Shown: one piece after another, positions 28,017 through 34,585 of the stretch | How the letters are laid out: each line of letters starts with the position of its first letter | How positions within the stretch are numbered: the first letter of the stretch is position 1 | Assembly (NCBI RefSeq): GCF_013341275.1 | Contig: NZ_CP054476.1 | Coordinates: forward strand, 1,315,501 to 1,379,500 | Direction: 5' to 3' | Length of the DNA: 64,000 bases | From: Methyloligella sp. GL2 | Lineage (GTDB): Bacteria > Pseudomonadota > Alphaproteobacteria > Rhizobiales > Methyloligellaceae | Notes under the pieces: generated by a model | The model's database searches: none | Told to the model about the DNA's origin: nothing | What the model saw: the letters and a program-made list of their open reading frames with translations, nothing else | Program-made: the position numbers and the translations under genes

Positions 28017-28544
28017 ATGATAGCTCCTTATGACGACGCCGATCACGACTCTGTTCGCTTTTACAATCGGATGGCACGGATAGTCGTAGCCTGGAGCCGG
28101 ATTGAGCGCTCAGTCGATCTTATCCTTTATTCATCCCACCAGTTTTCGCCGAAGAATGGAAAGGCGATAGTCAGCTTTCGGGACAAGTGCCGTTGGCTAG
28201 TGAGGCTCTTTAGATCGTTGCCAGATCAAACTATCGGGGTAAATCGTGGTCGGCGATTAATTGCCGAACTGAAGCAATGTGCGGAGATACGCCACACACT
28301 AATTCACGGCTATTGTCACGGATTAGTACCCAATGAGCAGCCTCCTAGGATACATTTTCGCCGCGCGCGCTATAACCCAAGTGACGTTGAGCAGCACTCA
28401 CTGCTCTGGACACACGACGAAATGTTCGAGTTCCTAGTGCGTGTCCAGAGATTGGACGGCGAAGCGTCACTAACACTGTTTGCGATAATTACGCACCAAC
28501 GACGAAAAGCCGGATTGGCCCGTCCACCAGGTTACACTGATTAG
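28017..28544 (+). CDS. Uncharacterised HEPN-like protein
   Basis: 175 residues from ATG 28017. The gene is clearly richer in A+T and in rare codons than its neighbours, a sign of transfer. The segment QCAEIRHTLIHGYCHG carries an R-x4-H pattern (R92, H97) like the catalytic motif of HEPN ribonucleases, set in a mostly helical protein (ARIVVAWSRIERSVDLIL upstream). The assignment rests on this motif only. Its last four codons and stop lie inside the left inverted repeat of the adjoining IS element, so the natural C-terminus may have been altered by the insertion. Confidence 0.6.
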   Translation: MIAPYDDADHDSVRFYNRMARIVVAWSRIERSVDLILYSSHQFSPKNGKAIVSFRDKCRWLVRLFRSLPDQTIGVNRGRRLIAELKQCAEIRHTLIHGYCHGLVPNEQPPRIHFRRARYNPSDVEQHSLLWTHDEMFEFLVRVQRLDGEASLTLFAIITHQRRKAGLARPPGYTD

Positions 28545-28577
28545 GAAAAAAGTCCTAATTATGTCTTTGACTGCACA
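28531..28577 (+). repeat. Left terminal inverted repeat of IS1595-type element
   Basis: Read inward, it shares GTTAC-x-CTG, AGGA, TCCTAATTAT and TTGACTGCACA with the reverse complement of 31191-31237. The six-base centre (AAAAAG) is inverted relative to the other copy (CTTTTT), so the repeats also contain a 17-nt direct repeat ATTAGGAAAAAAGTCCT. TTGACT at 28567 with CATATT 17 bases later forms a possible inward promoter. Confidence 0.8.
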
Positions 28578-28645
28578 AATTGAGGCTGGCATATTAAGAG
28601 GGCGTGACAGGCCGGTTGGTAAGAGAGTGGTGGCGGGATAGTGGC

Positions 28646-28662
28646 GTCAAGTTGAACTTGAC
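28646..28662. promoter_or_regulatory. Perfect 8-bp palindrome, possible operator
   Basis: GTCAAGTTGAACTTGAC is an exact inverted repeat of 8 bp around one central base. It lies downstream of the inward TTGACT promoter candidate of the left repeat, in the passenger region. It could be an operator for an element-encoded regulator; this is inference. Confidence 0.35.
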
Positions 28663-28713
28663 AAGGACATATGCGTTCGGTGCATGCTTTCTCACGCAAG
28701 TTTTGGTTGCGCT

Positions 28714-28845
28714 GGAGGTGGTCGGACTTGAACCGACGGGCCGGGACTGGGAAGAACCTACCCCGCAAACCTGCCACCCCCACACGACTTTGGAGCCCGG
28801 ATCGGGACGCGAAACAAACCCGATCCTTCTCACCCGCTCCAGCTA
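28714..28845 (-). other. tRNA-like sequence (T-arm and acceptor-like ends)
   Basis: On the minus strand a canonical T-arm (stem GTCGG/CCGAC, loop TTCAAGT) is followed by CACCTCCA, as at a tRNA 3' end. A GGGGGTG 5' acceptor partner is found 62 bases upstream, but no normal D or anticodon arm fits between. The outer ends GCTGGAG (28839-28845) and CTCCAGC (28714-28720) also pair, enclosing a second hairpin (GGATCGGG/CCCGATCC). It is not a functional tRNA as far as I can see; a remnant or decoy structure carried in the element is possible. Confidence 0.3.
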
Positions 28846-28945
28846 GAGTTAGCGCACTGATTCCCTTTAGGCGGGCGAATCAGTGCGCTGCTCCCGCATC
28901 GACACAAGAACCTGTAATCGGTCCGACAACAAGCACTGCGGTTAG

Positions 28946-29143
28946 GTGGCCGCAGAAAACGTGGAAGACATCAACGAGATTCACAGGCCAGTGGAAAACT
29001 CTGTTAACGATTCCAAGAAAAGCTGTGAGGAAGAGAAGCCGAACGATGCCTTTTACAGGGTGATTCGGAACTTTCTAACTCGGGGAAAGGTTGCCGAATC
29101 CGCACCTAAGCCGGAGCGGTCCCAACCGCGTCGGTCGGAATAG
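28946..29143 (+). CDS. Small uncharacterised protein before the Panacea gene
   Basis: 65 codons from a GTG at 28946, ending 8 bases before the Panacea gene. The sequence is charged (NDSKKSCEEEKPNDAFYR) with a C-terminal Arg/Pro tail and no recognisable domain. The ribosome site is weak (GCGGTTAG). Its position suggests a leader gene of the passenger operon, but it could be non-coding. Confidence 0.4.
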   Translation: MAAENVEDINEIHRPVENSVNDSKKSCEEEKPNDAFYRVIRNFLTRGKVAESAPKPERSQPRRSE

Positions 29144-29151
29144 AGGTAGTT

Positions 29152-29757
29152 ATGGCCAAGCCACGTGAGAAAGCGCCGACGGTCAAGCTTCAGCCTAACG
29201 TGAGTAAGATCGTTGAAGCGATTTTGCACGTTGTGTCAGAGGCAGAAACGCGTCGAACATCGCTTACTCAATATGAGATCGTAAAAACGCTTTTTCTGGC
29301 CGATAAGGCTCACCTGAACAGGTACGGGCGGCCCATAACGTTTGACGATTACGTAGCGATGCGTGACGGGCCGGTCCCAAGCTTTGCGTATGATTTGCTG
29401 AAACGAAACCAATCAGCTGTGAAGCGAGCCGGGAACGATATTCCGTGGGAGCAATCAGAGCGCGTCGCTGGCGAGAGGGCACATCACTATCACTCGCCAG
29501 CACGGAAGCCAGACGAAAGCATCCTTTCACCAAGTGATTTGGTGGCACTCAGTGATGCCTTGGCTAGTGTAAAAGGTCTGTCATTCGGTCAAATCCGACG
29601 TCTCACCCACGAAGACCCGGCTTATTTGGATGCGTGGGAGGACGATGGAGAGCGTAAGCAATATCCTATGAGCTACGGCCTCCTCTTCGAAGTTCCAGAC
29701 TTCGAGAAGGCAGAACGTATAGAGTTTTTATCCAAACATAATGTGCCGCATCGGTGA
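29152..29757 (+). CDS. Panacea-domain (SocA-like, DUF4065) antitoxin candidate
   Basis: 201 residues. The segment KIVEAILHVVSEAETRRTSLTQYEIVKTLFLADKAHLNRYGRPITFDDYVAMRDGPVPSFAYDLLKR is the Panacea/SocA domain (formerly DUF4065), here about residues 15-160 with LSFGQIRRLTHEDPAYLDAW in the second half. Panacea proteins act as the antitoxin of diverse toxin-antitoxin pairs and as a ClpXP adaptor in SocAB. It has a good site (AGAGGT) before ATG 29152 and its end overlaps the next gene by 17 bases, the coupling expected of such a pair. Confidence 0.85.
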   Translation: MAKPREKAPTVKLQPNVSKIVEAILHVVSEAETRRTSLTQYEIVKTLFLADKAHLNRYGRPITFDDYVAMRDGPVPSFAYDLLKRNQSAVKRAGNDIPWEQSERVAGERAHHYHSPARKPDESILSPSDLVALSDALASVKGLSFGQIRRLTHEDPAYLDAWEDDGERKQYPMSYGLLFEVPDFEKAERIEFLSKHNVPHR

Positions 29758-30151
29758 CATCGTTAGGATTCACTGTCCTCAGACAGGATATCCCAAATAC
29801 CATCTTTGCGTAAAAGAAGACTCTGCCGATTCAGCGGCGACCTTTCTCTTCATGAATTCGGAGGGTGGTTACGAGGATGACTATGAAGTCGCCTGCGAAC
29901 GGGTTGACTGCCTCAAGCCATCCGGCTCCGGCACAACCGTGTTCGCGTGCAACTGTTTGGTTTATATAAGCAAGAGAAACCGTGAGACGTTCGGCGCGGA
30001 GGTGCTGGGCCAGATAGATTCCAAACTTGCCGAAGAGATTATTGTCCACGTTCACAAGGCTCTGTCTCTTACAAAGCCTGATCGTCAGTGCGTTATTTCC
30101 GGCCTGACCTCCTACTGCGAATCCTCTGGAGCTTCCGAGCCCTCTGCTTAG
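29741..30151 (+). CDS. Candidate toxin partner of the Panacea gene
   Basis: 136 residues, overlapping the Panacea gene by 17 bases. The N-terminus (RIGDIVRIHCPQTGYPKYHLCVKED) then TFLFMNSEGGYEDDYEVACERVDCL and GSGTTVFACNCLVYISKRN gives a beta-rich pattern reminiscent of the PemK/MazF SH3-barrel (GDIV start, N-terminal strand pair), followed by helices. The resemblance is weak and based on inspection; no catalytic residues are assigned. The 3' end overlaps the transposase gene end by about 4 bases, tail to tail. Confidence 0.6.
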   Translation: MCRIGDIVRIHCPQTGYPKYHLCVKEDSADSAATFLFMNSEGGYEDDYEVACERVDCLKPSGSGTTVFACNCLVYISKRNRETFGAEVLGQIDSKLAEEIIVHVHKALSLTKPDRQCVISGLTSYCESSGASEPSA

Positions 30152-31152
30152 GCGTGCGCGGGTTGACGAGTCCCGCGATAGGTCAGGCGCTTGCCTTCGA
30201 TACCCTTGACGGCGAGCAGGTGACGGGCCTTGTCGTCAATGCCTAGGCCTGAGCGGTTTGAATATCTGAAATCGAACTCAGCCAAATAGCGGAACAGATG
30301 GGCTTCTCCGCAATGCTGATAGACGCCACGCATACCGCGCTTGAAGACTGAGAAGACGTTCTCAATCGTGTTCGTATGGATCACGCCGCGCACATATTCC
30401 TTAGCCGAGTGGTTCACTGTGTCGTGGCCTTCGTACTCTTTGCCGGTCTCGGTGTAGAGACGGCTTTCGTCGGTGTAGATGACGCTCTTGCGGTCCACGT
30501 TGCGGACGAGGATTTCGCGAACGCTCTTTTTCGTGGCGTGCTGGACGTGGAAGCTGCGGACACGACCGCCACGCTCGACCAGAGCAACAACGGTGCGCTT
30601 CTGAGCGCCGCCAGACTTGCCCGACTTGGTGTAGGGCAGACCGCGACGGTGCGGAGAGACATAGGGCTTGTCGCGCTTACCGATATAGGTCTCGTCTGCT
30701 TCTACGGTTTTACCGTCGCCGCCCATCGGATCTGAACCGGAGTAATCGTCCCGCATACCTTCACGGATGCGGTGCGCCATGAACCAGGCGCTCTTGTACG
30801 TCACGCCCAGCATGCGGTGCAGCTGATGCGCCGAAATGCCCTTCTTGGAGGACGTGAGCAGGTGCGTGGCGAGCAGCCATTTATGTAGCGGGATATGCGA
30901 GCGCTCGTAGAGGGTGCCTGTGCGGACGGTGAACTTCTTGCGGCAGGCGTTGCAGTGATACCAACCCTTCTGCGGCTTGGGGTTGGGCGTCTTCTTGGTC
31001 GCCTTGGGCGTCATGCTTTCCGGCGGCACGACCTTGACCTTTTCGCCGCTTTTGCAGAACGGACAGGCAACGCCATCGGGCCAGCGCGTGGCCTCAAGCC
31101 ACTGGCGGGCCTTGGTCTCGGAAGTGAAAATCGGGTTGGTCACGTCGCACAT
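30148..31152 (-). CDS. IS1595-family (ISXO2-like) transposase
   Basis: 334 residues, full length. An N-terminal zinc ribbon (CPFC near 35 and CNAC near 68) precedes the DDE-type ISXO2 catalytic domain: VEADETYIG, YTDESRLY and the H-x-NTIEN-x-FSVFKRG motif (the DDNK variant typical of IS1595 elements). AAGGAGATAAGCC gives a strong ribosome site before ATG 31152, and a promoter (31173-31201) lies just upstream, partly inside the right inverted repeat. It looks intact, so the element may still be mobile. Confidence 0.93.
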   Translation of the reverse strand: MCDVTNPIFTSETKARQWLEATRWPDGVACPFCKSGEKVKVVPPESMTPKATKKTPNPKPQKGWYHCNACRKKFTVRTGTLYERSHIPLHKWLLATHLLTSSKKGISAHQLHRMLGVTYKSAWFMAHRIREGMRDDYSGSDPMGGDGKTVEADETYIGKRDKPYVSPHRRGLPYTKSGKSGGAQKRTVVALVERGGRVRSFHVQHATKKSVREILVRNVDRKSVIYTDESRLYTETGKEYEGHDTVNHSAKEYVRGVIHTNTIENVFSVFKRGMRGVYQHCGEAHLFRYLAEFDFRYSNRSGLGIDDKARHLLAVKGIEGKRLTYRGTRQPAHA

Positions 31153-31172
31153 GGCTTATCTCCTTGATCTCA

Positions 31173-31201
31173 AATATAGGATCAGGGGAATGTGCAGTCA
31201 A
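31173..31201 (-). promoter_or_regulatory. Transposase promoter
   Basis: On the minus strand TTGACT (31201-31196) and TATATT (31178-31173) are separated by exactly 17 bases, close to the sigma-70 consensus. The -35 box lies in the right terminal repeat. Confidence 0.6.
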
Positions 31202-31237
31202 GTATATAATTAGGAAAAAAGTCCTTGACAGCGTAAC
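31191..31237 (-). repeat. Right terminal inverted repeat of IS1595-type element
   Basis: Mirror of 28531-28577: identical at 35 or so of 47 positions, with the central six bases reversed in orientation. An outward TTGACA at 31225 can serve as a -35 box for the flanking DNA. Confidence 0.8.
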
Positions 31238-31366
31238 GGTGGTTGGGTAGGTTCTGGCTATGACCCGAGAGTTGCGCATGTGGCGCGGCGGCGGGGTGTC
31301 GGATGACTGAGTTCGGACGGCGGCGATCAGCGGGTGAGAATGCAGCGGCTTTCGGGCCGCTTTTTT
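31225..31366 (+). ncRNA. Candidate short transcript with leader-type ORF and terminator
   Basis: TTGACA (31225-31230, inside the inverted repeat) and TAGGTT (31248-31253) are 17 bases apart. Seven bases on, a 16-codon reading frame (ATG 31260, TGA 31310; MTRELRMWRGGGVSDD) is followed by a strong terminator hairpin (AGCGGC/GCCGCT with TTTTTT, ending at 31366). No gene follows on this strand for 1.3 kb. It could be an orphan leader/attenuator or a small RNA driven by an IS-made hybrid promoter. No homologous family recognised. Confidence 0.35.
31343..31366 (+). terminator. Rho-independent terminator
   Basis: Stem CAGCGGC...GCCGC with a TTTCGG-type loop, followed by six T (31361-31366). It reads on the plus strand, facing the 3' end of the ferredoxin gene. 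Confidence 0.75.
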
Positions 31367-31428
31367 GTTGCCCGGATTTCCGAGGCGATCTCGCGCGTTG
31401 AGCTTTGGTCCGGCTTTGGCCGGGCGTT

Positions 31429-31749
31429 CTACCAATCGTATTCGAGGACGATCTTCGGGGCTGTCGGCACGGCCTGGCAGGCGAGGATGAGGCCGCGCGC
31501 CTTATCGCGCCGCGACAGGGCGAGGGCGCCTTCCATGATCACGGTGCCTTCGACGAGCTGCACCATGCAAGTGCCGCAATGGCCTTCGCAGCAGGAGCAG
31601 GGCGCCGGCACGCCGGCATCGAGTGCCGCATCCAGCAGCGTGTCGCCGGCGGCGCAGGAGAAGCGATGCTCCTCGCCGTTCAGCCGCGCGGTGACTTCTG
31701 CTGCGACGGGCGCGGCGTCTTCTTTTGGCGTCTCGGTTTGTTCGGTCAA
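31429..31749 (-). CDS. Plant-type [2Fe-2S] ferredoxin
   Basis: 106 residues. The cluster ligands are C53, C58 and C61 (C-x4-C-x2-C in PCSCCEGHCGTC) and C91 (LILACQA), the plant-type pattern. A Glu/Pro-rich N-terminal extension of about 18 residues precedes the domain. The gene starts 5 bases after the stop of the MOSC gene, so the ferredoxin probably gives electrons to, or works with, the MOSC protein. YcbX/mARC-like reductases use a MOSC domain with a fused or separate 2Fe-2S partner (family knowledge; the pairing here is inferred). Confidence 0.93.
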   Translation of the reverse strand: MTEQTETPKEDAAPVAAEVTARLNGEEHRFSCAAGDTLLDAALDAGVPAPCSCCEGHCGTCMVQLVEGTVIMEGALALSRRDKARGLILACQAVPTAPKIVLEYDW

Positions 31750-31754
31750 GTCGG

Positions 31755-32549
31755 CTAGTTGAGCACGGCGATGGAATCGCCTGGCTTCACGCTGCCTTCG
31801 ACGAGGACAGCGGCGTAAAGCCCTGCCTTGCCGTTATGGCTTTGCGCGATATGGCGGAGGATTTTCGGGCGCGCTTCGCCGGTCTCTGGATCGAGGGTGA
31901 TCATCTTGCAGCGCGGATCGATCTCCAGGATGGCGATGGTCGCCTTGTCGCCGATGCGAAGCGTCTTGCCGACCAGCTCGTTTTCGCTGAAGCCGGTGCC
32001 GGAGAGAAAATCGGCATAGAGATTGGCGCGGAACTGGCGGGCATCGACGGGGGCTTCGATCTCCTCGGCGAGCTGCTTCACGGTTTGCAGGGAGAACAGC
32101 GAAATGGGCCGGCAATCGGCGAAGGCGCTGTCGGAATAGAGCAGGGAGAGCTCTTCGTCGCCTTCGCCGAGGCGGGTTTTCAGATCTTCGATCAGGGCGG
32201 GATCGTCGATGGCGTAAGTGTCGCCGTCCGGCGTCGTCACCTCCACGGAGAAGGCGGTGCGGTCGGCGAAGACCGGCTTGATGCCGGGCGCGATGGCGTC
32301 CGCATCGTCGAGATTGACCGGCTTGGCGCTGGCGGCGCTGTGCACGAAGCGCGGCCGATAGAGGATCATCTCCTCCTGCTCGCGGCCGGTGTGATAGGGG
32401 AAGCCGGCCGGGGCGAGCGAGCTCTTCAGGGCGTAGATGCGGTCGCCGTAAAGCCCGGAGAAGGCGAGGAAGGCGCTCTCCAGCGTCTCGCCCTTCATGC
32501 TTTTGACGGGATAGCGCCAGAGGCTTTCGATTTTTCCGATCTCGCTCAT
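31755..32549 (-). CDS. MOSC domain protein (mARC/YcbX-like)
   Basis: 264 residues. An N-terminal MOSC beta-barrel (IESLWRYPVKSMKGETLESAFLAFSGLYGDRIYAL) is followed by the MOSC core with RFRANL-like VDARQFRANLYAD and the cofactor-binding cysteine candidate in EIDPRCKMITLDPETGE. Such proteins bind molybdenum cofactor and reduce N-hydroxylated compounds in mARC/YcbX. The domain order and the downstream ferredoxin gene fit a two-component N-hydroxy reductase, but the substrate is unknown. It is divergent from the GTA-type cluster. Confidence 0.92.
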   Translation of the reverse strand: MSEIGKIESLWRYPVKSMKGETLESAFLAFSGLYGDRIYALKSSLAPAGFPYHTGREQEEMILYRPRFVHSAASAKPVNLDDADAIAPGIKPVFADRTAFSVEVTTPDGDTYAIDDPALIEDLKTRLGEGDEELSLLYSDSAFADCRPISLFSLQTVKQLAEEIEAPVDARQFRANLYADFLSGTGFSENELVGKTLRIGDKATIAILEIDPRCKMITLDPETGEARPKILRHIAQSHNGKAGLYAAVLVEGSVKPGDSIAVLN

Positions 32550-32664
32550 GCGGTGCCCTTGTGCCGCCCTTGTTTGTGCTGCCCTTGCGCGGCGCCGGTG
32601 TCCGGGACGGCCGAAAGCCGGACAGCCGGCAGCGTGTTGCGACCTGAAGTGGAAACGCTAGCGC

Positions 32665-33252
32665 GTGGTGCGGCAAGCGCAACGCGACAAAACGTGTGTG
32701 CGCCGGTTGCACCCGCGCCAATTGAAGGGCTGGCCCGACATTCGCGACGAGACCGATCCCGACGCGCCCGACTGGGACGCGATCGAGCGCGCCTATGAAG
32801 GGAGCGCGGAGAAGCTGACCGATATCGCGGCGCGGTTCGGGATCAGCCGGCAGGCGATCCAGGGGCGGGCGCGCCGCAAAGCCTGGCGCCGGGCGCCGGG
32901 GATCGACCCGAAGAGCCTCGCCCGGGCGGAAGAGGCGAGCGGGGCGCAGCGGCGGCGGATCGTGGCGCGGCTGTTTCAAGCGCTGGATGAGAAGATGAGC
33001 GAAATAGAGACGCGGATCGCGCGGAGCAAAGCAGAGGCGGCGCCGCAAAGCGCGGCCGATAGCGAGCGCGATGCAAGGGCGCTTTCGGCGCTGGCTTCGC
33101 TCTATTCCAAGCTGGTGGAGCTGGACGAGGCGGCGAAGCCGAAAGGCAGGGGGGCAAGAGGCGGCGCGGCACAGGACGACGAGGCGGGACGCGATGCGGA
33201 CGCACTCCGCGAAGATCTTGCGCGCCGGCTTCGGCGATTCCAGCAAGGCTGA
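32665..33252 (+). CDS. GTA/phage small terminase-like protein (gp1)
   Basis: 195 residues, starting from GTG 32665 (a GTG at 32698 is an alternative; there is no ATG). A helix-turn-helix (about 45-75, LTDIAARFGISRQAIQGRARRKAWRR) resembles the DNA-recognition part of small terminases, followed by long charged helices (65-195) that could oligomerise. It stands first in the cluster and overlaps the large terminase gene by 59 bases, as gp1 does in GTA clusters. Role: recognition of DNA for packaging, inferred from position and motif. Confidence 0.75.
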   Translation: MVRQAQRDKTCVRRLHPRQLKGWPDIRDETDPDAPDWDAIERAYEGSAEKLTDIAARFGISRQAIQGRARRKAWRRAPGIDPKSLARAEEASGAQRRRIVARLFQALDEKMSEIETRIARSKAEAAPQSAADSERDARALSALASLYSKLVELDEAAKPKGRGARGGAAQDDEAGRDADALREDLARRLRRFQQG

Positions 33253-34555
33253 GGAGACGGCGAAGTTCTTAGGTGGCTTAAGCGCCCGCGAGCTGCATTT
33301 TCTGCATTACGACTGGGAGCTCTGGGCGCGGGACGATCAGCTGCCGCCAGGGGCCGCAAGCGACGGGACGCCTTGGACCACGCCCTGGACGACCTGGCTG
33401 ATGCTGGGCGGGCGCGGCGCGGGTAAGACAAGGGCCGGGGCCGAATGGGTGCGAAGCTTCGCCTGCGCCCCCCGGCCGCGCTGGCAGGCACCGCCGCGGA
33501 TTGCGCTGGTCGGCGAGACATTCTCGGACGCCCGCGCGGTGATGGTGGAAGGAGTCTCTGGGCTGCTTTCGGTGCACCCGCCATCGGAGCGGCCGGTGTT
33601 CGAGGCCTCCAAAAGGCTGCTGACCTGGCCCAACGGGGCGAAGGCGCAGCTGTTCTCGGCAGAAGATCCGGAGGCGCTGCGCGGGCCGCAATTCGACGCG
33701 GCCTGGGCGGACGAGCTGGCCAAGTGGCGCAACCCGGAAGCCACCTGGGACATGCTGCAATTCGGATTGCGCCTTGGGGAGCGGCCGCGCCAGATCGTCA
33801 CCACGACGCCGCGGCCGGTGCCGCTGATCAAGGCGCTGTTGGCCGACCCGAAATGTGCGGTGAGCCGGGTCGCCACGGCGGCGAATGCGGCCAATCTGGC
33901 GCCGCGCTTTCTGGATGCGATCGTCGGCAAGTATCGCGGCACGCGGCTGGGGCGCCAGGAGCTGGAGGCGGAGATCCTGGAAGATCGGGCGGACGCGCTG
34001 TGGCCCCGGGCCATGCTGGAAGGTTTGCGGGTGGCCGAGGCGCCGGATTTGCGGCGCGTGGTGGTGGCAGTCGATCCGCCGGTGACCAGCGGCGAGAGGG
34101 CCGATGCTTGTGGGATCGTGGCGGCGGGAACTTCCGCCTCGGGCGAGGGCTATGTGCTGGCCGACCGGTCGGCGCAAGGCTTGAGCCCTGCCGGCTGGGC
34201 GCGGGCGGCCATCGCCGCCTATCACGCGTTCGAGGCGGACTGCATCGTCGCCGAGGTGAACCAGGGCGGCGAGCTGGTGGCAAGCGTGTTGCGGCAGGTG
34301 GACGCCGACGTGCCCGTGCGGCCGGTGCGGGCGAGCCGGGGCAAGTGGCTGCGGGCCGAGCCTGTGGCGGCGCTCTACGAGCAGGGCCGCATCTTCCATG
34401 TCGGCAGCCTGCCGGCGCTGGAAGACGAGATGAGCGATTTCGGGCCGGAGGGGCTTTCCGGCGGGCGCAGCCCCGACCGGGTGGATGCGCTGGTCTGGGC
34501 GCTGACGGCGCTGATGCTGACCGGGCGGCCCGAGCCGCGGGTGCGGGGGCTTTAG
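33194..34555 (+). CDS. GTA/phage large terminase (gp2)
   Basis: 453 residues from ATG 33194; the longer frame from 33071 is an overlap artefact. The packaging ATPase has Walker A GGRGAGKT at 72-79, the catalytic acidic stretch AAWADELAKW near 170, and the C-terminal nuclease domain with VVVAVDPP and AEVNQGGELV, then SPDRVDALVWAL. The family (DNA-packaging protein of GTA and lambdoid type) pumps DNA into proheads at the portal. It appears intact. Followed by 348 bases of palindromic repeats before the portal gene. Confidence 0.93.
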   Translation: MRTHSAKILRAGFGDSSKAEETAKFLGGLSARELHFLHYDWELWARDDQLPPGAASDGTPWTTPWTTWLMLGGRGAGKTRAGAEWVRSFACAPRPRWQAPPRIALVGETFSDARAVMVEGVSGLLSVHPPSERPVFEASKRLLTWPNGAKAQLFSAEDPEALRGPQFDAAWADELAKWRNPEATWDMLQFGLRLGERPRQIVTTTPRPVPLIKALLADPKCAVSRVATAANAANLAPRFLDAIVGKYRGTRLGRQELEAEILEDRADALWPRAMLEGLRVAEAPDLRRVVVAVDPPVTSGERADACGIVAAGTSASGEGYVLADRSAQGLSPAGWARAAIAAYHAFEADCIVAEVNQGGELVASVLRQVDADVPVRPVRASRGKWLRAEPVAALYEQGRIFHVGSLPALEDEMSDFGPEGLSGGRSPDRVDALVWALTALMLTGRPEPRVRGL

Positions 34556-34585
34556 GATTTTTGGGGTTGCGGTCCTGCACAGCAT

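Larger units (their letters stand above)
28531..31237. mobile_element. IS1595-family element with passenger toxin-antitoxin-like genes
   Basis: The segment is bounded by imperfect 47-nt inverted repeats (28531-28577 and 31191-31237) and encodes an ISXO2/IS1595-type transposase at 30148-31152. Between the left repeat and the transposase lie a small open frame, a Panacea-domain gene and a candidate toxin gene. IS1595-family elements are known to carry passenger genes. No 8-bp target duplication is visible outside the repeats, so the exact ends or the age of the insertion are uncertain. A+T content is higher than in flanking core DNA. Confidence 0.75.

Noticed and set aside
28559..28846. Short open frames across the tRNA-like region on both strands
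   Set aside because: They translate hairpin arms and T-arm-like sequence and lack ribosome sites; such frames often arise on tRNA-like DNA.
28600..28860. Possible two-piece (permuted) tmRNA
   Set aside because: A T-arm and acceptor-like end are present, but I find no tag-peptide reading frame of the AND...AA type and no matching 5' acceptor in the permuted position.
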